Shown here: piece after piece, positions 1 to 5,074 of the stretch
How positions within the stretch are numbered: the first letter of the stretch is position 1
How the letters are laid out: the number at the start of each line of letters is the position of its first letter
Source of the DNA: Thermoplasmata archaeon
GTDB lineage: Archaea; Thermoplasmatota; JAKEGO01
Reading direction: 5' to 3'
Length of the DNA: 5,074 nucleotides
Assembly (NCBI GenBank): GCA_022615805.1
Contig: JAKEGO010000156.1
Coordinates: forward strand, 1-5,074
The notes under the pieces: model-generated
Database searches by the model: none
What the model was told of the DNA's origin: nothing
Seen by the model: only the letters and a program-made list of their open reading frames with translations
Translations under genes and position numbers: made by a program

Positions 1-31
1 CCCTTCCCTCTCTCATTCATATATCATTCAT

Positions 32-165
32 GGGAAGGGCCGTTACCTGCGATCAGAACCCGGTACTGAGCCGGGTCTTCGGAAAAAGCATCTGTACCCG
101 ATGTTTTTCCGAAGCCTGATGATGCGAAGCATCATCTAGGTCGATTCCCGGTCCCGGCCCTTCCC
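32..165 (+). repeat. Structured repeat unit 1, multi-branched fold
   Basis: An 11-bp perfect outer stem closes the unit: GGGAAGGGCCG (32-42) pairs with CGGCCCTTCCC (155-165). Just inside, ACCT (45-48) can pair with AGGT (138-141). Three hairpins follow in order. Hairpin A is ACCCGG/CCGGGT (58-63/71-76) with a 7-nt loop. Hairpin B is an 11-bp stem (77-87/104-114), then a bulged G88, a further CATC/GATG stem (89-92/100-103) and a 7-nt loop. Hairpin C is GATGATGC/GCATCATC (118-125/129-136) around a GAA triloop. The palindromic pairing is seen directly; that it folds as RNA or single-stranded DNA is inference. The strand is nominal, since the stems are nearly strand-symmetric. Confidence 0.75.
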
Positions 166-188
166 TCTCTCATTCATATGACATTCAT

Positions 189-321
189 GGGAAGGGCCGA
201 ACCTGCAGATCGAACCCGTTACCGAACCGGGTGTTTGGAAAAGGCACATGTCATCGATGTTTTTCCAAACCCGGATGATGCGAAGCATCATCAAGGTCGA
301 TTCCCGGTCCCGGCCCTTCCC
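189..321 (+). repeat. Structured repeat unit 2, multi-branched fold
   Basis: The same architecture as unit 1: outer stem 189-199/311-321 (11 bp, identical sequence), ACCT/AGGT (201-204/294-297), hairpin A (214-218/228-232, one pair shorter), hairpin B (233-242/261-270) and hairpin C (274-281/285-292, identical). Relative to unit 1, hairpin B shows two double compensatory changes. C77-G114 becomes G233-C270, and C80-G111 becomes T236-A267. One further change gives a wobble: A87-T104 becomes G243-T260. The G-T pair is tolerated only in RNA read from the plus strand; on the minus strand it would be a C-A mismatch. That weakly favours a plus-strand RNA. Confidence 0.75.
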
Positions 322-328
322 CGTCACA

Positions 329-844
329 TCAGAGGTTCTCGCGGTACTGGTCCTCGTCCGGGACGACGCCGGTGATCTTGCCCGCCCTGCCGGTCACGAT
401 GGCGTAGTCGGGGACGTCCTTGCAGACCACCGAGCCGGCGCCGATGAGCGCGCCCTTTCCGATTGTGACGCCGGGCAGGATGACGCTGCCCGCGCCGATG
501 GAGGCCCCCTTCCGGACCGCGGTCCTCTTGAGGTCGAACTCCCCGATGAGGCACGGGACGCCGTCCTCGAAGCGCGCGGACCTCGGGTACCTGTCGTTCG
601 TGAAGATGACCCCTGGGCCGATGAAAGCGTAATCCTCGATCGTGACCCCGCTGGGGATGTAGGCCTTGGCCTCGATCTTGACGTAGTCGCCCACGACGAC
701 TCCCTTGCCGATCTCGCAGTAGGAGCCGATCTTGCAGTGGCTCCCGATGGTGCAGCCGAAGAGGTTGACGAAATGCCATACCACCGTGTCCTCCCCGATC
801 TGGACGTCCGTGCCGATCACCTGGTTCTTTCCGGGGCCCGTCAT
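329..844 (-). CDS. Left-handed beta-helix sugar N-acetyltransferase-like protein
   Basis: The 171-aa product is a hexapeptide-repeat acyltransferase. From about residue 10 to 140 it is built of repeated [I/V]-G-x-x-x-x turns (such as IGSHCKIGSYCEIGKGVVVG), the signature of the LpxA-like left-handed beta-helix, which normally works as a trimer using acyl-CoA. An FTND-x-YPRS segment (81-89) and the closing DVPDYAIVTGRAGKITG (143-159) resemble WlbB/WbpD-type enzymes that N-acetylate amino groups on UDP-sugars for surface polysaccharides; the exact substrate is not determinable. The frame is open upstream to 946, but I place the start at the ATG at 842-844. It is preceded by GGTGA (850-854 on the minus strand), and a TATA box lies inside the longer version, so the extra 34 residues are unlikely to be translated. 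The gene is transcribed divergently from rpa and ends 7 bases from the repeat array. Confidence 0.85.
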   Translation of the reverse strand: MTGPGKNQVIGTDVQIGEDTVVWHFVNLFGCTIGSHCKIGSYCEIGKGVVVGDYVKIEAKAYIPSGVTIEDYAFIGPGVIFTNDRYPRSARFEDGVPCLIGEFDLKRTAVRKGASIGAGSVILPGVTIGKGALIGAGSVVCKDVPDYAIVTGRAGKITGVVPDEDQYRENL

Positions 845-899
845 GCGCTCACCGACGCTGGCGGGGTTCTGTCCCGCCGTTCGCGCAGAAATGCCACCG

Positions 900-907
900 T
901 TTAAATA
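900..907 (-). promoter_or_regulatory. TATA box for the acetyltransferase gene
   Basis: On the minus strand the bases read TATTTAAA, preceded by purine-rich AAAAGG that suits a BRE element. A start about 25 nt downstream (near 878) would give a leader of about 34 nt before the ATG at 844. This supports the shorter start chosen for the gene. Confidence 0.65.
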
Positions 908-1020
908 CCTTTTCATGGGCCCAATTTCTCGGACCGCCGATCCCATCCGGACCGTTCCCGGATATGAAACGGATTGCCGCGGCCCGATCGCTCGAAGCTA
1001 GTTTCACCACCCCCCGGCCG

Positions 1021-1030
1021 ATATATATTT
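1021..1030 (+). promoter_or_regulatory. TATA box for the rpa operon
   Basis: ATATATATTT stands out in a GC-rich intergenic region. Transcription would begin near 1050, leaving a leader of about 20 nt that contains the ribosome binding site. It lies about 115 bp from the divergent TATA box serving the acetyltransferase. Confidence 0.7.
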
Positions 1031-1055
1031 ATTGGTCCCACGCGGTCCTCCGAAC

Positions 1056-1061
1056 GGGAGG
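1056..1061 (+). promoter_or_regulatory. Ribosome binding site deciding the rpa start
   Basis: GGGAGG lies 8 nt before the ATG at 1070. The reading frame is open back to 974, but that region contains the TATA box. The Shine-Dalgarno match and promoter position both favour 1070. Confidence 0.75.
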
Positions 1062-1069
1062 CTCATCAA

Positions 1070-2362
1070 ATGGAGAACGACCGATCGAGGGAGATCGACG
1101 AGCTGGCCCGCATGCTGCCGAAGGTCGACCGTGGAACGCTGGAGAGGGAGCTCGAGGATGCGATGACCATCTACGGTCTCAGCGCCGCCCAGGCGCGGCG
1201 GACCCTGGTCCGCAAGTTCGGGGGGGACGTCCGGGGGCTCTCGGCGACCGAAAGGAAGCTGAAGGACCTCGGTCCCTTCGAGGTCGTCGCCCTCAGGGCG
1301 AAGGTCCTGACCGTCAACGAGAGGATGATACAGCGGGATGCGGGAGACGTGAGGATGTTCTACGGGCTCCTCGGGGACGAGACCGGAACGAGACCCTTCA
1401 CCGCGTGGGAGGACCACGGGCTGCAGAAGGGCGACGTTATCGAGGTGAACAACGCGTACGTGCGCGAGTGGCAGGGGGACCTGAGGCTGAACATCAGCGA
1501 GAACACGATCGTGCGAAAGCTCGAGGGCGTCGACATCCGCACAGCGGCGCCGGTAAGGCAGGTGACCAACCTGGCTTCCGTGTCCCAGGAGGCCTCGTGC
1601 AGCCTGGTGGTCCGGATACTGGAGATGTCGCCCCACAGGGTCACGACGCAGAGCGGCGAGAAGGACATCGTACGCGGGACCCTCGCGGACGAAACGGCCA
1701 GGCTCCCGTTCACGAGCTGGATCCCGCTCGAGGTCGGCGCCGGTGCTGTGGTCAGGCTCGAGAACGCGTACGTCAGGATCTGGCAGGGGATGCCGCAGAT
1801 CAACATCGGGGAGAATACCCGTGTGGAGGTCCTCTCGCCGGACGCGTTGCCGCCCGAGGAGTTCCTCTCGGGCGCGAAGTCCTACTCGATAGGGGACCTC
1901 GTCGAGATGACCGGCATGCCCGACGCGAGCGTCACGGGAATGCTGATCGAGATAAAGGGGGGCTCCGGCCTCATATTCCGATGCCCGGAGTGCAACCGGG
2001 TGCTGCAACGGGGCGTCTGCATGGTCCACGGTAGGGTCGAGGGGGTTCCGGACCTGAGGATCAAGGGGATAATCGACGACGGCACCGGCGCCCTGACGGC
2101 CATCTTTCCGAGGAGGCTCACCGAGATGGTGCTCGGGAAAGGGCTCGATGATGCGCTTTCCGAGGCCCGCGAGAAGATGGACTTCCAGGTCGTCCAGGAC
2201 AGGATCGCCGAGAAGGTGCTCATGACGAGGATGACCGTCAGCGGTAACGTCTCGAACGACGAGTTCGGGCTGATGATGATCGTGCAGGAGTGGAAACCGG
2301 CAGAAGTCGACGCGAAGGGGATGGCACGCGAGCTGTACTCCAGGCTGGAGGCGATGTCATGA
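1070..2362 (+). CDS. rpa: Replication protein A, three OB folds with zinc finger
   Basis: This 430-aa single-stranded DNA-binding protein coats ssDNA in replication, recombination and repair. A helical N-terminal region (about 1-62) is followed by OB fold 1 (about 68-152) and OB fold 2 (about 170-256). These two are clearly duplicates: both carry G-x-L-x-DET-x3-PFT-x-W and later NAYVR-x-WQG-x4-NI-x-ENT. A third OB-like region (about 270-410) contains the putative zinc finger C305-x2-C308-x8-C317-x2-H320, as in the zinc-bearing RPAs of Euryarchaeota (COG1599), followed by the strand-rich KGIIDDGTGALTAIF. The protein is probably cytoplasmic or nucleoid-associated. Its stop codon overlaps the start of the RPA-associated protein gene, so the two are probably made together and form a complex, as in the Haloferax rpa-rpap operons. 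The gene looks intact. The symbol is generic; which archaeal paralogue it matches (rpa1 or rpa3) is not settled. Confidence 0.92.
   Translation: MENDRSREIDELARMLPKVDRGTLERELEDAMTIYGLSAAQARRTLVRKFGGDVRGLSATERKLKDLGPFEVVALRAKVLTVNERMIQRDAGDVRMFYGLLGDETGTRPFTAWEDHGLQKGDVIEVNNAYVREWQGDLRLNISENTIVRKLEGVDIRTAAPVRQVTNLASVSQEASCSLVVRILEMSPHRVTTQSGEKDIVRGTLADETARLPFTSWIPLEVGAGAVVRLENAYVRIWQGMPQINIGENTRVEVLSPDALPPEEFLSGAKSYSIGDLVEMTGMPDASVTGMLIEIKGGSGLIFRCPECNRVLQRGVCMVHGRVEGVPDLRIKGIIDDGTGALTAIFPRRLTEMVLGKGLDDALSEAREKMDFQVVQDRIAEKVLMTRMTVSGNVSNDEFGLMMIVQEWKPAEVDAKGMARELYSRLEAMS
2347..2351 (+). promoter_or_regulatory. Ribosome binding site inside rpa for the downstream gene
   Basis: GGAGG, within GGAGGCGAT, lies in the last codons of rpa, 7 nt before the ATG at 2359 and 10 nt before a second ATG at 2362. 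The spacing and the ATGA overlap favour 2359 as the start and suggest translational coupling. Confidence 0.7.
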
Positions 2363-3231
2363 TGCAGAGGGAGATGGCCTGGAGGATATTCGCGGACGAG
2401 CTCAACTCGGCCCTGCCGCTGGAGAGCGGCGGTGGCGAGTACGCTCCGAACTACGTCCTCACACCGCTCGGCGCCCACGTGAACCGCGTCCTGATAATCG
2501 GCGTTCTCACGGATGTCGTGAACGTCGGCAGCGAGGAGGAGCCCCTCTGGAGGGCGCGGGTGACGGACCCGACCGGGGTCTTCTACATCACGTCGGGCCA
2601 GTACCAGCCGGAGGCGTCGCAGACGATATCCAGGCTTCCTATGCCGTCGTTCGTTGCCATCGTCGGGAAGACGCGTGTGTATTCCCCTGGCGAGGGTATA
2701 AACTACATCTCCGTCAGGCCCGAGAGCGTGAAGCAGGTCGACCGGGAGCTCCGGGACTCATGGGTCGTCGAGGCCGCCGCATCCGCCCTGAGGCGTCTGG
2801 AGGCGACGAAGGAGGCCCAGGAGATGGAGTCCCCGACGGCCGAGAGCCTGAGGGCGCTCGGCTTCCCGAAGCGCATCGCCGAGGGGGTTCTCGCGGCCAC
2901 TCAGAAGCACGGCGAAGTTGACACTGGCAGGTTCGTCAGAATGCTCAGCGATGCGCTCGCCTTCATCGACCCCGATATCGAGCCGATGGAGCTGCCTCAT
3001 GCGGCGGGCGGCGCTCATGAGAAGGCGACCAGCGCCGGAGTCGAGGACAGGATCCTCGCGCTCATCGGCGAACTGGCCGTCGACGGAGGCGTCCACTACG
3101 ACGACCTGATCGCCGAGGCGAAGGCCTCCGGCATCGAGCGGGTCCACGTCGAGGAGGCCGTGAACTCCCTCATGGATTCGGGATCGATCTACGAACCCTT
3201 CCTCGGAAGGCTGAGCATCGTGGAGGAGTAA
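2359..3231 (+). CDS. RPA-associated protein, OB fold plus winged helix
   Basis: The 290-aa product matches the archaeal RPA-associated (RPAP, COG3390) / RPA32-like type. An N-terminal OB fold spans about residues 38-128, with the core VNRVLIIGVLTDVV and RARVTDPTGVFYI, and ends at an NYISVRPESV strand. A helical, charged linker (about 128-225) follows. The C-terminal 60 residues (about 228-288), ending in SGSIYEPFLGRLSIVEE, look like a winged helix of the kind found at the ends of RPA32 and archaeal MCM proteins, which usually serves for protein contacts. The gene starts in the ATGA overlap with rpa, so the pair forms a two-gene operon. It most likely forms a complex with the upstream RPA, modulating ssDNA binding or recruiting repair factors. 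An upstream in-frame start at 2290 lies inside rpa and is not credible. Confidence 0.88.
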   Translation: MMQREMAWRIFADELNSALPLESGGGEYAPNYVLTPLGAHVNRVLIIGVLTDVVNVGSEEEPLWRARVTDPTGVFYITSGQYQPEASQTISRLPMPSFVAIVGKTRVYSPGEGINYISVRPESVKQVDRELRDSWVVEAAASALRRLEATKEAQEMESPTAESLRALGFPKRIAEGVLAATQKHGEVDTGRFVRMLSDALAFIDPDIEPMELPHAAGGAHEKATSAGVEDRILALIGELAVDGGVHYDDLIAEAKASGIERVHVEEAVNSLMDSGSIYEPFLGRLSIVEE

Positions 3232-3281
3232 GCGGGCATGGCGCTCCCTTCGCGCCGGGGCCACGGCCGCCGATAGGCACG

Positions 3282-3291
3282 TTTTTATAAA
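3282..3291 (+). promoter_or_regulatory. TATA box for the phosphatase/sulfatase-like gene
   Basis: TTTTTATAAA lies in the 82-bp gap after the rpa operon. A start 25-26 nt from its centre falls near 3312, essentially at the ATG at 3314, so the message is probably leaderless. The T-run could also help terminate the rpa transcript, after a weak GC hairpin (3240-3244/3252-3256). Confidence 0.65.
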
Positions 3292-3313
3292 CTCCTCCAG
3301 TTGGACGGTGCTG

Positions 3314-4660
3314 ATGAAGGATGTCGTCCTCCTGACCGTGGACGCTCTGCGGGCGCGGAACCTTCACTGTTACGGGAACGAGCGCGAGACCTCACCCCGG
3401 ATCGATGCCATAGCCCGCAAGGGGGCACTGTTCGAGAGGGCGTATAGCCAGGGATCCCTCACAACGCTCGCCTTTCCAGCGTTATTCGGGGGTATACATA
3501 CCTTCGCGGCCGAGCGCATCGAACGGAGGTCCGTGTCACCGACCCTCGTCCAGTACGCCTTCCCGCCGTACTTCCCGTCCCTCCCGGAGCTCTTCAGGTC
3601 GGCCGGGTACCGGACCGGTGGGTTCCACTCCAACGCCCTCCTGTCCCATCACTATGGGTACGAGCGTGGCTTCGACATCTTCTACGACGGGCTGGAGAAC
3701 AAGTTCCAGGTCGCCCACAGACGACGTTGGGCCGTGAGCCACTTCCTTAGGAGGTACCCGCGGTTGTACAGGAACGCGCTCTACATCAGGGATGCGCTGG
3801 GGCCGATGCGCCCGGGAACGCTTTCGGACAGGCTCAACGCCATGGCGCTCGAGCACGTGGACGGAGGAGAGGGACCGTTCTTCCTCTGGTTACATTACAT
3901 GGACGTCCATCATCCCATGCTCCCGTCCCCCGAGGTCGTCAGGGAGGTGACCGGGCGACGGATGGGGGCTGCGGAGATCACCCACCTGAACCGCCTCAAA
4001 TACTATGGCGAGCGGACCAAAACGAAACGGGCGGACGACCTGATGGCTGTCTACGATGCGTCCATACGGGAGGTGGACGTCCGGATCGGCGCCCTCCTCG
4101 ATGGCCTAGAGGAACGCGGTCGCCTTACCGATGCGGTCGTGGCCGTGACCTCCGACCACGGCGAGGCGTTCATGGAACATGGGGCGCTGGCCCATCCGAT
4201 ATGGAACTTCCACGACGAGCAGTTGCACGTCCCTCTCGTCATCAAAGGCCTCCCCACGGGCAGGGAGCGTTGTCCGGTGGGCCACGTCGACGTCGCGCCG
4301 ACGCTCATGTCCCTCGCGGGCCTCGACCCGTCGCCGGACTTCCTCGGAAGGATGATGCCCCATGACGAGGGGGTGGTCTTCTCCGGCGGACGGGTCGGGG
4401 GAGGTTCGATCCTGGCGATCACGACGGCACGCTGGCGCTTTATATGGAGGATCGGGAAGGACGACGTCGAGCTGTACGACCTCGAGGCCGACCCGGAGGA
4501 GCGCAAGGACCTGTCCGCATCAAAGAGGGAAGCCGTCGAGGGCTTCAAAGGGCTCGGCACTGCTCATCTCGGGAGAGTGGAGAGGAAGAGGATAGACCTC
4601 AAGATGAGGATGGGCCATGAGGCGATCGGGGCTGGAGCGGCCACGAGGGTTCGACAATAG
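3314..4660 (+). CDS. Alkaline phosphatase/sulfatase-superfamily hydrolase without formylglycine motif
   Basis: The 448-aa product has the AlkP-superfamily core. It opens with VVLLTVDALRARN (4-16), where D10 should bind metal. HYMDVHHP (194-201) and TSDHGE (279-284, with D281 and H282) should supply further metal ligands, with H305 in LHVPLVIKG. The C-terminal ELYDLEADPEERKDL (387-400) is the tail strand common in sulfatases. The Cys/Ser-x-Pro-x-Arg sulfatase signature is absent: that place holds GSLTTLAFPALFGG (47-60), with T50 or T51 as candidate nucleophile. It may therefore be a phosphodiesterase or phosphotransferase rather than a sulfatase. No signal peptide or membrane helix is visible, so it looks cytoplasmic. 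The start is ATG 3314; an in-frame GTG at 3308 (two residues longer) is possible, but the promoter position favours a leaderless start. The substrate is unknown. Confidence 0.85.
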   Translation: MKDVVLLTVDALRARNLHCYGNERETSPRIDAIARKGALFERAYSQGSLTTLAFPALFGGIHTFAAERIERRSVSPTLVQYAFPPYFPSLPELFRSAGYRTGGFHSNALLSHHYGYERGFDIFYDGLENKFQVAHRRRWAVSHFLRRYPRLYRNALYIRDALGPMRPGTLSDRLNAMALEHVDGGEGPFFLWLHYMDVHHPMLPSPEVVREVTGRRMGAAEITHLNRLKYYGERTKTKRADDLMAVYDASIREVDVRIGALLDGLEERGRLTDAVVAVTSDHGEAFMEHGALAHPIWNFHDEQLHVPLVIKGLPTGRERCPVGHVDVAPTLMSLAGLDPSPDFLGRMMPHDEGVVFSGGRVGGGSILAITTARWRFIWRIGKDDVELYDLEADPEERKDLSASKREAVEGFKGLGTAHLGRVERKRIDLKMRMGHEAIGAGAATRVRQ

Positions 4661-4669
4661 ATTTAAAAA
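4661..4669 (+). promoter_or_regulatory. TATA box for the PRC-barrel gene
   Basis: ATTTAAAAA directly follows the stop codon of the upstream gene. A start near 4690 would leave a leader of about 32 nt. A second AT-rich match, CTTTAAATC at 4699-4707, is too close to the ATG at 4722 to act as the main box. Confidence 0.6.
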
Positions 4670-4710
4670 CCCCGTCCAATATACGTCTACGGAGCATGCT
4701 TTAAATCAAA

Positions 4711-4718
4711 GAGGGGAG
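4711..4718 (+). promoter_or_regulatory. Ribosome binding site for the PRC-barrel gene
   Basis: GAGGGGAG precedes the ATG at 4722 and fixes that start. The frame is open from 4617, but the upstream part overlaps the previous gene and its own TATA box. Confidence 0.65.
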
Positions 4719-4721
4719 AAA

Positions 4722-4976
4722 ATGAAGAAATTTGCCACGGAGATGATCGGCATGGCGATCTTCAGCCACAAGGGCGAGCAGCTGGGGATCCTCGACAATT
4801 ACGTCGTGGACACCAACACCGGCGACCTCATCCACATCCTGGTAACCCCCTCCCCTAATCTGGACACCCGCAGGTTCAGGGTAGATTCCCAGAGCCGACT
4901 CGTCATGCCCTTCAAGAACATCGTTTCCATCAAGGACGTCATCGTGGTCCGGACAAAGACCCCAAAAGCCTTCTGA
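4722..4976 (+). CDS. Stand-alone PRC-barrel protein, CdpB-like
   Basis: The 84-aa product consists of a single PRC-barrel domain. It starts with the typical ATEMIGMAIFSHKGEQLGIL, then DNYVVDTNTGDLIHILV, and closes with RLVMPFKNIVSIKDVIVV. This is the small archaeal PRC-barrel layout (COG1873), with no extra domain or membrane segment. In Haloferax, short proteins of this type (CdpB1 and CdpB2) work in FtsZ/SepF-based cell division; that role is known for those proteins and is inferred here from size and layout only. PRC-barrel proteins can also serve in RNA processing or as general protein-interaction modules. The gene has its own TATA box and ribosome binding site, so it appears to be expressed independently of the hydrolase upstream. 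Confidence 0.82.
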   Translation: MKKFATEMIGMAIFSHKGEQLGILDNYVVDTNTGDLIHILVTPSPNLDTRRFRVDSQSRLVMPFKNIVSIKDVIVVRTKTPKAF

Positions 4977-5074
4977 TCGTACGCTCCCCGGATCACTCCG
5001 TACGCCCATCGTCAAGATACCTATCAGAGGGATAGATGGCCCTGGATCCGCGATGCATGTTCCGTGTTAACGCG

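Larger units (their letters stand above)
1..322. repeat. Tandem array of ~157-bp structured repeat units
   Basis: This gene-free stretch is a tandem repeat. The block at 1-42 recurs at 158-199 (40 of 42 bases identical). The block at 118-165 recurs at 274-321 (47 of 48 identical). The period is 156-157 bp. The window opens on the 3' arm of a preceding unit, so the array probably continues upstream. The middle parts (43-117 and 200-273) are much more diverged, yet keep their hairpins. The array ends only 7 bases from the stop codon of the minus-strand acetyltransferase gene. No credible ORF lies in it: the open frames seen there simply repeat a peptide because the DNA repeats. It could be a structured RNA, a 3'-UTR element, or a palindromic mobile or chromosomal repeat. 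The family is not one I recognise. Confidence 0.9.

Noticed and set aside
139..165. tRNA T-arm (GGTCGATTCC) suggesting a tRNA or tRNA-like gene
   Set aside because: It lacks one base of the usual GGTTCRANYCC, the unit is too long, and no anticodon arm or 7-bp acceptor layout fits.
1..322. CRISPR array
   Set aside because: The repeated blocks are long (about 157 bp period), have internal hairpins and no short regular repeat/spacer alternation; no cas gene is in the window.
1..322. Integron attC sites
   Set aside because: The size and palindromic shape are suggestive, but the conserved GTTRRRY/RYYYAAC core sites are missing and no cassette genes lie between units.
136..327. Small ORF across the repeats on the minus strand
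   Set aside because: Its peptide simply repeats because the DNA repeats (GKGRDREST occurs twice); there is no binding site or recognisable fold.
248..904. Long plus-strand ORF opposite the acetyltransferase
   Set aside because: It is Asp/Arg/Ala-rich low-complexity translation, antisense to a gene with clear family motifs; typical of GC-rich shadow frames.
964..2034. Long out-of-frame ORFs over rpa on both strands (also 1004-2029 minus)
   Set aside because: Both overlap the well-supported RPA frame and show Gly/Arg- or Leu/Arg-rich composition with no domain.
3240..3256. Intrinsic terminator after the rpa operon
   Set aside because: The GGCGC/GCGCC hairpin is short and the nearest T-run (3282-3286) is about 25 nt away and better explained as part of a TATA box.
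4977..5074. Possible gene start or terminator at the window end
   Set aside because: Only a 5-bp hairpin (CTATC/GATAG, 5021-5025/5031-5035) and a repeated CGTACGC are visible; there is no T-run, TATA box or start with a binding site I can support.

Overview
The window reads as a GC-rich archaeal chromosome fragment, most likely euryarchaeal or Thermoplasmatota-like. Three things point to Archaea. The promoters have AT-rich TATA boxes about 25 nt before the expected starts and no bacterial -35/-10 pairs. An OB-fold/zinc-finger replication protein A is translationally coupled to an RPA-associated protein. There is also a small stand-alone PRC-barrel protein of archaeal type. Exact lineage cannot be settled from the sequence alone; a methanogen of the Methanomassiliicoccales type is a guess from GC content and gene set.

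Layout. Positions 1-322 hold a non-coding array of about 157-bp tandem units: the 3' edge of one unit, then two complete ones. Each complete unit can fold into a closed multi-branched structure with an 11-bp outer stem and three inner hairpins. The two units differ mainly in the middle, and the changes there preserve base pairing. This is the most unusual element of the window. Just after it, on the minus strand, lies a left-handed beta-helix sugar N-acetyltransferase-like gene (329-844). A divergent promoter region of about 225 bp (845-1069) separates it from the plus-strand rpa operon.

The rpa operon (1070-3231) encodes a three-OB-fold, zinc-finger RPA and, with a 4-base ATGA overlap, an OB plus winged-helix RPA-associated protein. 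Together they should form the single-stranded DNA-binding complex used in replication and repair. Next, from its own TATA box and probably on a leaderless message, comes an alkaline phosphatase/sulfatase-superfamily hydrolase (3314-4660) that lacks the Cys-x-Pro-x-Arg formylglycine motif. Last is an 84-aa PRC-barrel protein (4722-4976) with its own TATA box and ribosome binding site, resembling the archaeal CdpB cell-division family. The final 98 nt (4977-5074) hold no gene I can recognise.

Apart from the rpa pair, the genes look like independent transcription units. The acetyltransferase and the phosphatase/sulfatase-like enzyme could both act on surface glycans or lipids, but nothing in the sequence ties them together.
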